Assembly: GCF_014839805.1 (NCBI RefSeq)
Contig: NC_051121.1
Location: 7,113,116-7,177,115, forward strand
Length of the DNA stretch: 64,000 nt
From: Manduca sexta
Lineage: Eukaryota; Arthropoda; Insecta; Lepidoptera; Sphingidae
Direction: 5' to 3'
In this document: piece after piece, positions 36,332 through 47,700 of the stretch
How the letters are laid out: each line of letters begins with the position of its first letter
Position numbering within the stretch: the first letter of the stretch is position 1
Position numbers and translations under genes: made by a program
Notes under the pieces: generated by a model
What the model saw: only the letters and a program-made list of their open reading frames with translations
The model's database searches: none
Told to the model about the DNA's origin: nothing

Positions 36332-37144
36332 GAAGATAAACAGACAACCAAAGTCGCGTACAAATATACTTTAACTTAAAATACAGATCCTCATTAAAGC
36401 TAATAAAAAACATGAATTCCCTTCAACAAGTTCATTTATATATTGCTGAATTCTAGGACATAACCAAATGCAGAAATCATACATTACGGCCATTTTGTAT
36501 AAAAAATACCCTAAATTATTTAATTCAATGGAATCAATACGCGCGTTGGCAAAAAATGTTTGTCGAAAGAGATTAACTAGTAACAGTTAATACGGGCTAA
36601 AATGTTTAATGATTAGCTAAAAAAGGATAATTATGGCCTATTATGTATATATTTTCACGCTTGTGTCTCCATAAGGATAACCAAATTAGAGTACAACTGC
36701 CCTTTTAATTTGGCCACGCCATTTTCGCCCAAAATGCGAGTAAAGGAGCGTATAACTATCTGGCAAATTAGGTAGATACTTATATGCTTTACGCTTCTTT
36801 TCGGTTTTAGCCAAGGACTCATAATTATATTCATTGTTTTCACAAGCGAAGTGTACAAACATTTCATAAGAAATGCATTTAATCGAAACTATGATAGTGC
36901 TATAATGTGCCTGTATATTATATTTTTAAACCAGATCTAAGACTAATAATTCTAAAGTAAATATTATATAAATAATGCAAGTTATCATTTCGCTTGCAAA
37001 AAAACTGCGTTGTAAATATTAAAACTTTACATTGTTGAAAAATTTATACATTCCTGCCGTTTCCCTATTTCTTAACACATATAAGATTACATAATTACAA
37101 ATAAGCAATAAAAAAATAAATAAACGTTACTCAACCAGCCAGTG
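36332..37144. other. Spacer between the two duplicate segments
   Basis: Noncoding A+T-rich DNA; no gene or repeat recognised. If the duplication was in tandem, this spacer belongs to a 1127-bp unit whose second copy is truncated. Confidence 0.5.
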
Positions 37145-37458
37145 GTTCATTTTAAAAAGCGGAAAATAATGTATTCTATTAATTGCTTTTAAATTCTTAA
37201 TAAAAACATTTTACCAAATAATACAAACAGAAGTAATTTTTTTGCATTCATCATGACAAGCAAAGAAAAAATGTATACATATTCTATATGTAATAACTTA
37301 CAATACTAATCAAAAATAGGTGAAATCAACGATCGACAACTGACGATAAACACTCATATCACGCCTTTTTCGCCGAGGGGGTAGGCAGAGTTGCAACCTA
37401 GCCACTTTCCAGTGTGTGTTCCGTCCCATGACGTGATAAAGGGCGAAGCTAAAAGGGC
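37145..37458. repeat. 314-bp duplicated segment, right copy
   Basis: Near-identical to 36018-36331, from GTTCATTTTAAAAAGCGGAA to GGGCGAAGCTAAAAGGGC. Differences seen: G/A in TCTATGTGTAAT, C/A in AATCACAAATAG and G/T in CACTCAGATC. It carries the same SINE A fragment (37358-37458). Confidence 0.93.
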
Positions 37459-38062
37459 CATAATATGGTATCCATAATAATTTCAATAATTCGACGGTTA
37501 AATGATTTAAGCGACTTTTTTTTTCGAAAAATTTTAACTATGTTAAAAAAACAAAAAATAACTTATTTTAATTATGTATGAAACTTAGTGTTACAAAAAA
37601 TTTCGTTTAAGTCAATTAGCCTTTCTACCAACGATATATTACTTTATTTAATATACTTAATCTATAAACTCAAACAACTTATTTTCATGTTGACGCGTTG
37701 ATTTCAAACCATCAAAGTGTTTTTGCAATAGCGAAAATCTTCAAAATAACAAAAACTGTTGCCATCTCTTTTACGTCGGTTCGTTTGATCAGAGAATTTG
37801 ATGACAAAATGATAGACTTGTCTATTATTAAGCAGACGTCGGGTAGGTTTCCTTAAACGTACTGCACCTGGGGACAAGTTTTAATTATTCTTGTTTGAAT
37901 AACTGTTCATTTAAAGTCTGCCAATGTTCTCACGGGTTATGGTAATGAATAAAATTTTATTGAATAATTGGTGCTTTATGGCATTTAGTATGTAAAAAGG
38001 TAAATAAATATAAGTTGAAATAGTAATATGAAATTTAATATCAATGCTCTTCATAAGGTGCT
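37459..38062. other. Noncoding stretch
   Basis: No gene or repeat recognised. Confidence 0.4.
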
Positions 38063-38305
38063 GGTGGTAGGATGAATTATTTTATATTCGCCCGGATAAT
38101 GACCACCTTACACAAGGTGTTAAAACCCGCCATAGCGGCTCACGTAAGTGCGTCGCATTCCGGGATCAGCCTATGTATATCCGGTTCCAACAGACCGGCA
38201 TAATTGTGTCGACTGCCGAGGGGTAATCAGCTCTCGTCAGTCGACTTTCTATTGGACTCCACTCCTCTTATTAGGTGCAGTGTGATTACTCTACCGTGCA
38301 CGGAA
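38063..38305 (-). repeat. Repeat family B, near-full-length minus copy
   Basis: On the minus strand it runs from GTGCACGGTAGAGTAATCAC through CTGCACCTAATAAGAGGAGT, CCAATAGAAAGTCGACTGAC, GTCGACACAATTATGCCGGT, GGCGGGTTTTAACACCTTGT and TCCTACCACCAGC. This is the best preserved minus copy. Confidence 0.82.
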
Positions 38306-38559
38306 AAAAAATTAAACGCCAGTTTCATAATATATCAGTTCAACCTAATTTCGCTAAAAATATTGAATTCGTCCGTTTTATATTATCGTATGCGATGAAT
38401 GTTATTAGCAATTATTTTGTCAGGTAAAGATCATGATGGTGGGTCAGATATTTGTCCCAAAGATTCTAAGTCACTCTAAATTTAAATATACTAACCAAAG
38501 AAGTGTATTAAACGTATATTTTGACTAATGATTTCTTATGTTTAAGAAAATGTTAGACA

Positions 38560-38729
38560 TTTAAATTAAACTATTTTTCGGATTTTATCGCGGTTTTAAT
38601 ATTTTACTTTTCTCCCGACGTTTCGAAGACTTTGCAGCCTTCATGGTCACGGGGGGAACTGTCGGGTACGTCGGGAGAAAAGTAAAATATTAAAACCGCG
38701 ATAAAATCCGAAAAACAGTTTAATTTAAA
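38560..38729. mobile_element. Foldback MITE with 61-bp inverted arms
   Basis: Arms at 38560-38620 and 38669-38729 are inverted copies with a single mismatch. They contain CGGATTTTATCGCGGTTTTA and TTTTCTCCCGACG. The 48-base centre begins TTTCGAAGACTTTGCAGCC and includes CATGGTCACGGGGGGAACTG. A 17-bp direct repeat TTAAACGTATATTTTGA occurs at 38508-38524 and 38725-38741, which may be the target duplication, leaving 35 extra bases on the left. It has no coding capacity. Confidence 0.92.
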
Positions 38730-39185
38730 CGTATATTTTGATTTTTGTTGGTGTTATAACATTCTCCACGTCCGGACACAATTTTAAATATCTATAAAAA
38801 ATTAAATTTACGACTCCAAACAAGTAATGACACAGTAAATTCAATACCAGAAGTTTTAACACAAAATGAACCTTTTAAATAATTTGTTTTATAGCCATTT
38901 TAATGAAACTTCGAAATAACAGGCGTGTTGAAAATCGAACGGAATTTGTTTTCTTGTTTCTTGAGAAGGCATTTTACGTTATCAAGTATTTAAAATATAT
39001 TGACATGTGTGTAATGAGAATATATTTAACTTGATAATAATCAAACGCGTTGGTTTTAAAATCGGAGCTTCATTTACACACAACCAGTCAACTTGTGTTA
39101 ATATTTATTTCTTTAACTTTATTCAGGGTAATTTTTACATTGCCTTTATTAATGAAGGGACATACTCGTCTTTACCTCTGCTAAC

Positions 39186-39392
39186 CAGTGGCGGCCCTAA
39201 ACGAAGCGAGGCCCCAGGCGAAAGCAAAAAGAAATAGACGCGAGGTCCCGCGCAGAGTAAAAAACGTTCCCCTGTTTTAACAGTTTCGTCGGTAAGAACG
39301 TAAAAAAAGGTCCTGCGAGGCACCGCGCGAGACCTCTGTAAGCCGAGGCCCCGGGCGGTTGCTCGGTTCGCCTCCCCCAAAGGCCGCCTCTG
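39186..39392. mobile_element. hAT-like non-autonomous element with perfect 8-bp target duplication
   Basis: A 207-bp G+C-rich block starts CAGTGGCGGCCCTAA and ends GGCCGCCTCTG. The ends are inverted matches over the first 12 bases except one (CAGTGGCGGCC/CAGAGGCGGCC). It is flanked by perfect 8-bp direct repeats CTGCTAAC at 39178-39185 and 39393-39400. An 8-bp target duplication plus CAGTGGCG ends is typical of hAT transposons. The open frames across it are not genes. Confidence 0.92.
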
Positions 39393-39599
39393 CTGCTAAC
39401 ATTGCCACAACTGCTACTAACAGTGGCCGTGGTTGTCGCAATAAAGATACATGCACACAAGGTCTATAATGCTCTATTTTCGCTGGTTAATAGCGCTGCC
39501 TGCATACTCTATAGTGAAGGACTGTGTTGCCAGCGAATGGAGGATCTGTCCATAGTTCTCTTCCGTCGACCTTGGACCACCAGTTATTCCATAGTCTCC

Positions 39600-39906
39600 G
39601 TTTCTGGAGATGTGATGGAAAAACTTTAAAATATGTTGTTGAATGCTCGTCAACTTCGCAGCTGCCAGGCCTAAAAAGTAACAAGATAATGATTTTGTAG
39701 AAACAAGAACGTGATGTTAACTCAAAGTCACATTTATATCCGAAAATATTTTTGTTTCTAGAGATGTGATCGCAAAACTTTAAAATACGTTATTGTTTGG
39801 ACGTCAACTTCGAAGCTGCCAGGCCTAAAAAGTGACTAGATAATGATTTTGTAGAAACAAGAACGTGATGTAAACTCAAAGTCGGTTTTATATCTGAAAA
39901 TATCAT
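39600..39906. repeat. Two-unit tandem duplication, 154 bp
   Basis: Units start GTTTCTGGAGATGTGAT at 39600 and GTTTCTAGAGATGTGAT at 39754. Shared blocks include GCTGCCAGGCCTAAAAAGT, GATAATGATTTTGTAGAAAC and AAGAACGTGATGT. Scattered substitutions show it is not very recent. Confidence 0.88.
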
Positions 39907-40350
39907 TAATTTGTATGTTGTAGGACCAAAGACTTTACATTAATACTTACAATACTGTATTCTAGTAGATTATAATTATAGTGATTCGTTGTTTATTATA
40001 CCGCATAAACTTCTTAATAATGCAATAAATTTAAAAATTAATACAAATGATTTCTTTACGACTCCCTTAATAACGTATAAATATTAATAATAAAATAACA
40101 ATCAGGTAGTTTTATAACCAGATTAATATTTAAGTGTAAGTATAATATGAATGTTTGTTTAATTTTATTAGTTTATATCGGTTACATTATGAAACACGAT
40201 ACGCCATCAATAAACTTAACAAGGTAGTTTACATAGGAATTTAATGTTATTAAATCTATAATAAACCGTGTTACATGAATAGTTTATCATAATATAAATA
40301 TATTAATTTTTACATCAGTCTGTTAAAATCGTTTTCGCTGGGCCGAATAG
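39907..40350. other. Noncoding A+T-rich stretch
   Basis: No gene or repeat recognised. Confidence 0.4.
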
Positions 40351-40554
40351 TTAATTTTGTCTTCTACAAATACTATTTTAAAATTTGGACTTCCAGAACC
40401 TTTCATAGATTGGGATGAAGAACTTATGACACTATCAGCATCATATGAAAATTACAACGACCAAATAATTGTATCAGTGCGAAGTATAACACACGAACAA
40501 TGTGTTTTTTTATGTTACCAGACTCTAAGTAAGTGCCTAGAAAATTATTCTTAG
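40351..40554 (+). CDS. Unrecognised open frame, possible exon
   Basis: A 67-codon frame runs from just after a TAG to a TAG, with no ATG near its beginning. The reading (…FGLPEPFIDWDEELMTLSAS…, then VSVRSITHEQCVFLC) has a balanced, protein-like composition that differs from the surrounding A+T-rich DNA. It contains a consensus splice donor, CTCTAA|GTAAGTG at about 40527, and the base just before the frame is preceded by AATAG, a possible weak acceptor. It could be a real internal exon of an unknown gene, a transposon remnant, or chance. I recognise no domain, so I give no function. Confidence 0.25.
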   Translation, partial: LILSSTNTILKFGLPEPFIDWDEELMTLSASYENYNDQIIVSVRSITHEQCVFLCYQTLSKCLENYS

Positions 40555-41261
40555 TTGTAGTAAACTTAAAACCTAGAAAATCAAGTTAGAATTGTATTGC
40601 TTATTAGTCTTATCGACTAAATTGTAATTGACTGCTAAGAACCTGGTTCTAACAACAAAGGAAAAAAAGATATCAGCCATATAAAGTCCCCATCATAGGC
40701 CTCCAAAATATTTTGTAGCGGTTGTATGCGACTGTATCGGTGTACTTTACCTGTATGTGTAGAATATAAGAGTCAGTTTCGCTAGACTAAGGATATGTAC
40801 AACCATCGAGTACAATAAACAGATTATGTAATTCCGTGTTTCAATCAATGGTCAACCCCGCGTACACCTTACAATTTCCGGACAGGCCTGTCAAAAGCGT
40901 ATATCCAGCGTGCCTCGGACCTTAATGAAGTCTGTCGACCTTAGTTTTTGAGGAACTAACACTCTATGGTCATCCCTATGTACATTTCGTTGTCGATTTC
41001 TGTCACTAAGCAAGCACGATCATGTTCTGGTATAGAGAAACTTATAACCATTGTAATAATTGTTGTGAGATTACAGACAACGCAATTACTAAATATTGTT
41101 AATGTAGTTAGCATCTGACGTAGAACATCGAGAACAATACAATACATTGTATATTATAAATCCAAAGTTCTGAATGATATACATAATGTGAAAACACATG
41201 ACACTATCAGACGACCAGCATTCTGCTATAATATGAATGAATCCCTCCTAGCTGAATTACG
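40555..41261. other. Noncoding stretch
   Basis: No gene or repeat recognised. Confidence 0.4.
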
Positions 41262-41430
41262 GTCACAGCGGCCAATCTCAACGGAGATAGGGCAAGGAGT
41301 AATTAATATGCAGGATATATTATAATGCATAAGTGTGTGCGTAAAACATGTGCACCCTCTGTTCTTCCACTCCCACAGTCCAGTGAGACGACAATCCGAC
41401 ATGCCCGAGAGATTAGATGCAGGACCTTTA
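41262..41430 (-). repeat. Repeat family G, minus copy
   Basis: Reverse complement reads GGCATGTCGGATTGTCGTCT, GGTGCACATG, ATTATAATATATCCTGCAT and CTCCGTTGAGATTGGCCGCT, in the same order as the plus copy at 28292-28455. It includes an extra GCGCACACACTT-like section missing there. Confidence 0.7.
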
Positions 41431-42397
41431 CGTGCTTAAATAAATAAAAACTCTTAACAGTAACTAGGCGTAAGCTATTTAGTCATTTACATTGAATACA
41501 TATTAAGTTAACATAAGTTGCAACTTGGTTCAATCCACGATCTCAGTTCAGTTTTTGCCGATGCATCGTGAACTTTGCCTAAAGTAAATTAAGTGTTGCA
41601 ACGTGCGCTAGATTTCTAGACTCCTAATAGGGCACCTGCGTGTGGGTGTTAAAGTAATCTCAACACTTCTTATTTTAATGTTAAAGGGATTTTAAATAGA
41701 TGTTTTGTAATTTAAACGTGATTAAAGTGTACAATGCATGATTACGCTATTTGCAATACAGTAGAAATAAAATCTTAGTTGATAAAGTTATTTTTATACA
41801 GTCTTACTTATAAATTCGTCCTATGTTTTAATCAATTGCTTTGCCACTGATTACCAAAATTTACCTATTTAATTTACCTATAAACTTGTTTTAGCGTTAA
41901 GAGGTGGTTAAGCATTGCTTAAATAGCTGTCAAAATTAAACATCGCCGGTGATTACGTTTAAGAACAGACTAGGTAAGATGTAACTAAGCATAGCTTTGC
42001 AAATTTTTTATAAGACTAATAATTTACAAAATAGTAAAGGTTAACGTAGTTCATGTATGCACTTTGCTGAATCGAAATTAGAAATTATCAAATTCCTTTT
42101 AGCTCTGTCTGCGAATCGAACTCAAGACTTATTCAGTTTCATGTCTGCGGACATGCTTACTTGCTATACCCAAGTTTTGTCTAGTATTTTAGAACCACTA
42201 AACACTAAACGGAATGTTTAAAGGTACTAACATAACTTTATTACTCCTGTACCCGTGTGCCTACATAAATATTCTGCGTTAACCCGAATAGGAATTACTT
42301 AACTGTTGTTAATTGAATGCTATGATTTTACATCGCTTTTTATCCGGCAAGGTAAAGTACCTACACTGATTTGATAGAGACAAATATGTATTTAGCT
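41431..42397. other. Noncoding stretch
   Basis: No gene or repeat recognised. Confidence 0.4.
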
Positions 42398-42620
42398 GGT
42401 AGGATATATTTTATATCACCTCGGATAGCGACCACCATACAAGGTGTTAAGACCTGCCATAGTGGCTTATGTAAGTGTCCGCATTCCGGGATCAGCCTGT
42501 GTACATCCGGTTGCAATAGGCCGGCATAATTGTGTCGACGGCCGAGGGGTAATCATCGCTCGTCAGTCGAGATTCTATTGGACCCCAATGCACTTACCAT
42601 TAGGTACACTTTGCCGTGCA
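42398..42620 (-). repeat. Repeat family B, minus copy
   Basis: Contains, on the plus strand, GGTAGGATATATTTTATATC, CACCATACAAGGTGTTAAGA, CATTCCGGGATCAGCCTGTG, GGCCGGCATAATTGTGTCGA and GAGGGGTAATCATCGCTCG. The 81-codon plus frame across it (42444-42689) is a by-product. Confidence 0.82.
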
Positions 42621-44059
42621 CAAAAAGAAAAAGGTCTTTGTCACTACACCCGCGCAAATGTCTTTTTTCGACATAATAATTTTTGTTAGTACTCTGTAGA
42701 AACTTATTAATTTAGTTATATCGTAGAGTGTGAAACGAGACCGTAATTTTGATTGTAACCAGAAAAGACCGGTTATAACAGAACTTCTAAAATCATTTAT
42801 TTTCTGTGGGTACATATTTAAAAAAAATATTTATGTATTAGTTGTCATTTCAAAACCGTAAAGGTAATTAATATATTTTAATATATTTTTTAATATTCTA
42901 TGACTCAAGCCTAAACGATTTATTAGTACCACCACATTAAAACAAATATAATTATATACCCAGGGTAATCCGAAGTGAATTCTATTTATAAAAGCACATA
43001 AATTAGTTTTAATTACAACGATCTAGTCGACACATTAACTCATTGGTGTCTGGTATAATTATTTTGACAGTATCACATGAAATATTGGAGTTTAGTGTGA
43101 ATTAATTTGGCTTGGTAATCAGCTCATGGATAAGTAAGTGTGAAGAAAACAAACTAGTTCGACTATATCGGCATAATTCTAGAGATATACGAGAGATACG
43201 ATGTCACTAGTTGGTCAAGACATTTTGAATTCACTGTATGGGCAATAAGGTTCAAAGTGTAGCAACTTTGTTAAGCAAAAAATGTGGATTGATGAGACAT
43301 TATTTTTTATTGAAATTCTGTGTGTTTTAGGCTTAAATTCCCTAAATCATATCGGGTACGTGTCTACAATGGTCAGTGTCTACAATTTTCGTGACACAAG
43401 CTTTATAGTAGCAATATTTTCAAACAGATAAATCCTGATTTTCCCTCAGGAGCTGGCAAATCAATGATAGATACCATCCCAGGATTTTAAAAGTAAAATT
43501 TCTGCTGTTTAGCCAAAACAATATCGCCTTTATTACTTCAAGTTTAAATTCAATCAGATTAATCAAACAATTTCAATTTTAAATTCAATCAGATTAATCA
43601 AACAATGCAAACATTTGATCAAATATGCCAAACGTTGGCTTAAGAAAATCACTCTATTTGAGCAATATATAGATATACTTGAGCAATATATACATATAAA
43701 TTATGTATATGAATGCGGTAAACTCTAGTTTTATCGCCTTGTTAAAGTTAATTCAGTAATGTCAATTAATATGAAGCAGAAGTCATTCATAGCCGTGTAC
43801 ACTGTGGTTATAATATCTAAATTTATTTACTGTCTCATTTCAAGGCTTAATTGTATGGAAGACGATTTTCTATCTCTTTTTAATGCGATTTGTTCGAAAA
43901 GATTTCTATAAATGCATGGCATTCATTCAGTTTTATAGTAAGTAATTGTTAAATTTTCCATTTTTTAAGTTCTGAATTGTTGTATAAATTGTATTAAATG
44001 TGCTAATTATTGCTTTAAATATGTAATTATTTATAAATTTCGTGAATTAATGCTTCCTT
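42621..44059. other. Noncoding stretch with a 35-bp tandem duplication
   Basis: No gene. A 35-bp unit (TTCAAGTTTAAATTCAATCA...CAAACAAT) is repeated head to tail at 43537-43571 and 43572-43606 with one mismatch. Just after, GAGCAATATATA occurs twice near 43661 and 43682. Confidence 0.5.
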
Positions 44060-44402
44060 TTTATACGGACAAGGCAGAGTGACGCCACTACACCTGACGG
44101 TAACTGGAATGAGGTCCAATAGAATGTCGACTGACGAGAGATGATTACCCCTCGGCAGTCGACACAATTATGCCGGCCTGTTGGTACCGGATATACACAG
44201 GCTGAACCTGTACCGGGACACGCTAACGTGGGCCGCTATGGCGGGTTTTAACACCTTGTTCGGTGTTCGCTATTCGAACGGATATAAAATATATCACCAG
44301 CAAGTTTAGGAGGCTTCCGGCGGGTGTTAACACCTTGTGTACTGGTCACTATCCAGGCGGATATAAAATATATCCTACCACCAACAAATTTAAGAGGTGT
44401 CT
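44060..44402 (+). repeat. Repeat family B with its 3' end duplicated
   Basis: The copy starts TATACGGACAAGGCAGAGTG, has CACCTGACGGTAACTGGAAT and GTCGACTGACGAGAGATGAT, and reaches the usual end CACCAGCAA near 44310. The last ~80 bp then recur in tandem: GCGGGTTTTAACACCTTG at 44241 and GCGGGTGTTAACACCTTG at 44320, the second ending CTACCACCAACAAATTTAAG. Confidence 0.85.
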
Positions 44403-44871
44403 TATAATAACCTTCGTGAATGAATACTTCCTTTAAGTATTAACTGTTCAATTACTGAGGATTAGGGCTGTATTAATATAAGCAACTTAGCTTCGCTTTG
44501 AAGTTCGTTATCGGTTGAGACACTGTCCAGTTAAGGGCAGCATCTTAAGATAGCCGCTACTTAATAAACCCATATCAAAAACGGCTCAAATGATATCTTG
44601 TCACAATATGTGTGAGTTTTATTGTTCAACAGAGCCAAATGAACTGAGAACAAGCTCTTAAACGGCTTAAAATTGATCAAAGCATTAAATATCTACTTGA
44701 GATTTAACTCAAGAGAGGTTGATTTATTGATTCCGTGCTTAGTGTTTTGAAAATTATATTTAATCTTATATTTACGCATCGTGAGAAACGATTTTAAAGT
44801 AAATAGAAATAGTTAATATTACTGTAAATAGCGTAATTACGTTATCATATTTGACTAAAAACATACATAAT
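44403..44871. other. Noncoding stretch
   Basis: No gene or repeat recognised. Confidence 0.4.
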
Positions 44872-45155
44872 GACTGCCTCGGTGGCGTAGTTGTATTGCA
44901 TGTTCGGTACAATAGCGCTCTGAGGTCCTGGGTTCGAATCCCGGGTCGGGCAAAGTGATATTTGGGTTTTTCTGCTCAGTATCAGCCCGGAGTCTGGAAT
45001 TTGTGCCCGATATGGCGATAGGCTCGCCCCCTATCACATCATGGGACGGAACATACTTGGCGAAAAGTGGGTGCCCTAGTTGCGAATCTGCATACCCCTT
45101 CGGGGATAAAATGCGTGATGTTATGTTATGTATAATGATAATCAATAAAAATAAA
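44872..45155 (+). mobile_element. tRNA-derived SINE A, best copy
   Basis: The head reads GACTGCCTCGGTGGCGTAGT with a tRNA A-box layout, and the B box is GGTTCGAATCCCGGG at about 44932. The body follows: GTGATATTTGGGTTTTTCTG, CAGTATCAGCCCGGAGTCTG, GCCCGATATGGCGATAGGCT, ATCACATCATGGGACGGAAC and CCTTCGGGGATAAAATGCG, with an A+T-rich tail. This is the reference for the other SINE A copies in the window. Both box elements intact means pol III could still read it. Confidence 0.93.
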
Positions 45156-46149
45156 TTATATTGTTAGAAAATAGACTTTTAGTTATAAATTTGCTTGGTA
45201 TTCCTGTCTAAGTATACCCTTTCAATATAATTACTATTTTACTCAAATACATTATCGGTCAATATATCGCAACCGTAATTCAAAATCAATAGTCATTATG
45301 TTTAAACCACTATGCCATCAAAAAGCCATCTCCATACAAACAAACCGATCAATAAAACTATATTCAGAACCGATATGATACTACGTTCATTAAAATTCAA
45401 CAATCTCTTAACATTGCACTGTCAGTATTGACTGACACAGTTTCGCATGATGTAATGTGTTGCTTTTTATAGCTTGACATAATGATATACCAAAACTGAT
45501 GGTATGATTTAATTCAGTGTTGTACAAAGTCAATGATAGGTTAACGATATTGTTAGTTGTATAAATAAAATAGTCAAGTTGTGCAGGGGCCAACCTAGAG
45601 TTGGGGGGCTGTGGGTAAATTCTACTTTGGGGGTAATTAACCAAATAATTGCTTCATTAAAAACTATTTTGGATAACGATATAAGTACACTTTATATGAG
45701 AAAAAAGGGGATAGTAAAATATATTAATTATTTAATATTATAGACAAAGCATAAGAATTTATTTCAAATGAAATCAGCTTTGATTATGTTAACTACTTGT
45801 ACTACAATATTATAAACAATTTTTATTTGATATACTGTCTACTGCCTTTAATCTAGAGCTCAAAAACTCGTAGATCCGCGGCTGGAGTTTTAAGTAATAT
45901 TTGTCTCGTACTCCTCTAACTGAATCCGCAGTTGTAGAAAATAAGAAGATGGCTCCAAAAACTATTTTAAATAAGACAAATCGCAAATCGTTGCCGAAGA
46001 ATGGTTTCCTGCGTAAAATGATTCGTGAAGCTATTGTAGTTAAACATACCCATTATGATAGAGAATGTTATTAGAAGCTTGCAGTACCTACATCAGATCA
46101 AAATTAACCAATTAATGCTAGACTTCAAGTCATTAATGTTTTTGCATTA
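45156..46149. other. Noncoding stretch
   Basis: No gene or repeat recognised. A 78-codon minus frame (45408-45644) has no distinguishing features. Confidence 0.4.
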
Positions 46150-46200
46150 ATTGAAAAATCGCGATAAAATCCGGATAAAATCCGTATAAAAGTTTTTTTA
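46150..46200. mobile_element. Foldback family fragment
   Basis: AAAAATCGCGATAAAATCCG followed by GATAAAATCCGTATAAAAGT repeats the outer arm of the foldback element at 38.6 kb, with the inner ATAAAATCCG duplicated. The other arm and centre are absent. Confidence 0.6.
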
Positions 46201-46985
46201 ATGTTTAATATTTGCGTAAACATTATACGTAGAAAGAAAGATTTTAATATTGGGACAATATCAGTATAACATGTACAATAAAGAAGGGAACAAAAAATAT
46301 AATATCTAAAGAAACATAACGCAATTATACCCATTGTGCCGACAATGGGAACTCTCATTCAGCTCCCTGCTGCAGTACTAGCCTGACTGATACTGCAGCG
46401 CTGATTTTCAATCATATCTGTTATTCGTGAATACGAATGGATTTAAATATAGACTGTGCAAAACGTTTCTCATTCCTGATACTCATGTCACGTGACTATC
46501 TTGATGGGACTAGGACTTGGCTATCATACCTAGGCTATCGCGCACTATGATCGACCGATAAGGGAAGGACATACGCTTTTTATGTAGGAAAATATATAGC
46601 GGTACTTTGATCCCGAAAAAAAAATCACACGGTCAGAACTGCGTGCAAAACCAAGTATTACATAGTTTTATATTAGGATTGCTTTGGTTAGTGGTTAATT
46701 TTAGATTAGACGTTTTTTAACGTTACAATCTTTGTTATGTTGAGAATATTTTTTCACCATTGTGGCAACTACAGTTAGTTACCGTAACAAAAATTATGAA
46801 TAACGCTATGTAAACAATAGTTTTGTTTCCGTTTATTTGGTTGTGAAATGGCAGGAAGCAGGGACGACCATTGTGCTGTTGTACAGCGGGTCGAAACTAA
46901 TCCGGCACTCACCGGAACATTTTACGAATGCGCCGGATAAAATGGGTATTAAGTATTCTTACTTCAAATTCTTTAGCGAGTTTTT
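46201..46985. other. Noncoding stretch
   Basis: No gene is supported. The plus frame starting at 46837 runs into the adjoining SINE and its first half is not recognised. Confidence 0.4.
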
Positions 46986-47226
46986 AAACAGCGATAGCCT
47001 AGTTGTTCGAGTTTTTAAGCGAGTGTGAGTGACGATAGCCTAGGTAGGTGTGAAACGGACTGCCGAGACGAATGTCCGCAGTTTCAATACCCAAGGCACA
47101 CCTTTAATTTTTCTAAAAGTGTGTATTCTTTGTAAGTTTTCGCTTGGTTTAACGGTGAAGGGATACATCGTGAGAAAACCTGTATACCTAAAACGTTCTA
47201 GGGCTGATATTATTATTATTATTATA
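46986..47226 (+). mobile_element. tRNA-derived SINE D with internal deletion
   Basis: The tRNA-like head is preserved: GACGATAGCCTAGGTAGGTG, CGGACTGCCGAGACGAATGT and the B-box region GCAGTTTCAATACCCAAGG. Then come GTGTGTATTCTTTGTAAG, TTTAACGGTGAAGG and CGTGAGAAAACCTGTATACC, a jump over the GGCCAGCGTGG block, and CTAGGGCTGATATTATTATT. An extra AGCGATAGCCTAGTTGTTCG sits just upstream (46992), as if the head had been duplicated. Confidence 0.85.
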
Positions 47227-47700
47227 AAATCGTATATAACTATAAACTGTAGACAAACAAGAGTTGACATTAATTGATTAACATCCTTTTAATTACGGTT
47301 TTACTACATTAATTAATCAATGATGATCGATGATTTAATTATGCGCTGTGGCTTACAGAGCAAATGAATTTTAACTTAAATGTCGTAGAATACAACCACA
47401 CATATTTAACAGCACTCGACATATAATTCCCCAACTACATTAAACATATAGTAAAATGGTCGGCAAAACCGAAATCCGTCCAAACCGTAAACCCGGCAAA
47501 TCCGATAAGCCCAACACTACAAAACAGTTCTAAGTGGAGATTGAATTTAAAGTAGTTGGTGCACCAACGGGACATGTTTCACGGAAACTTCGGAGCCACT
47601 GCGGTCTACATACAAATCCGTAACGGATTGTACTAACTCCATTAAACTACAAGTATGTTGAATAATCGAGTCAACAAGCCACGTAATTAATAGGTCTGAT
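47227..47700. other. Noncoding stretch
   Basis: No gene or repeat recognised; leads into the CA-rich tail of the next SINE. Confidence 0.4.

Noticed and set aside
44872..44950. Possible functional tRNA gene at the SINE A head
   Set aside because: The A- and B-box regions are present, but no complete cloverleaf could be traced and the sequence continues into the SINE body seen in other copies.
44855..45145. 96-codon minus frame and similar ones at 47816-48052
   Set aside because: They are readings of SINE A, which is a pol III-type non-coding element; the same amino-acid strings recur in each copy.
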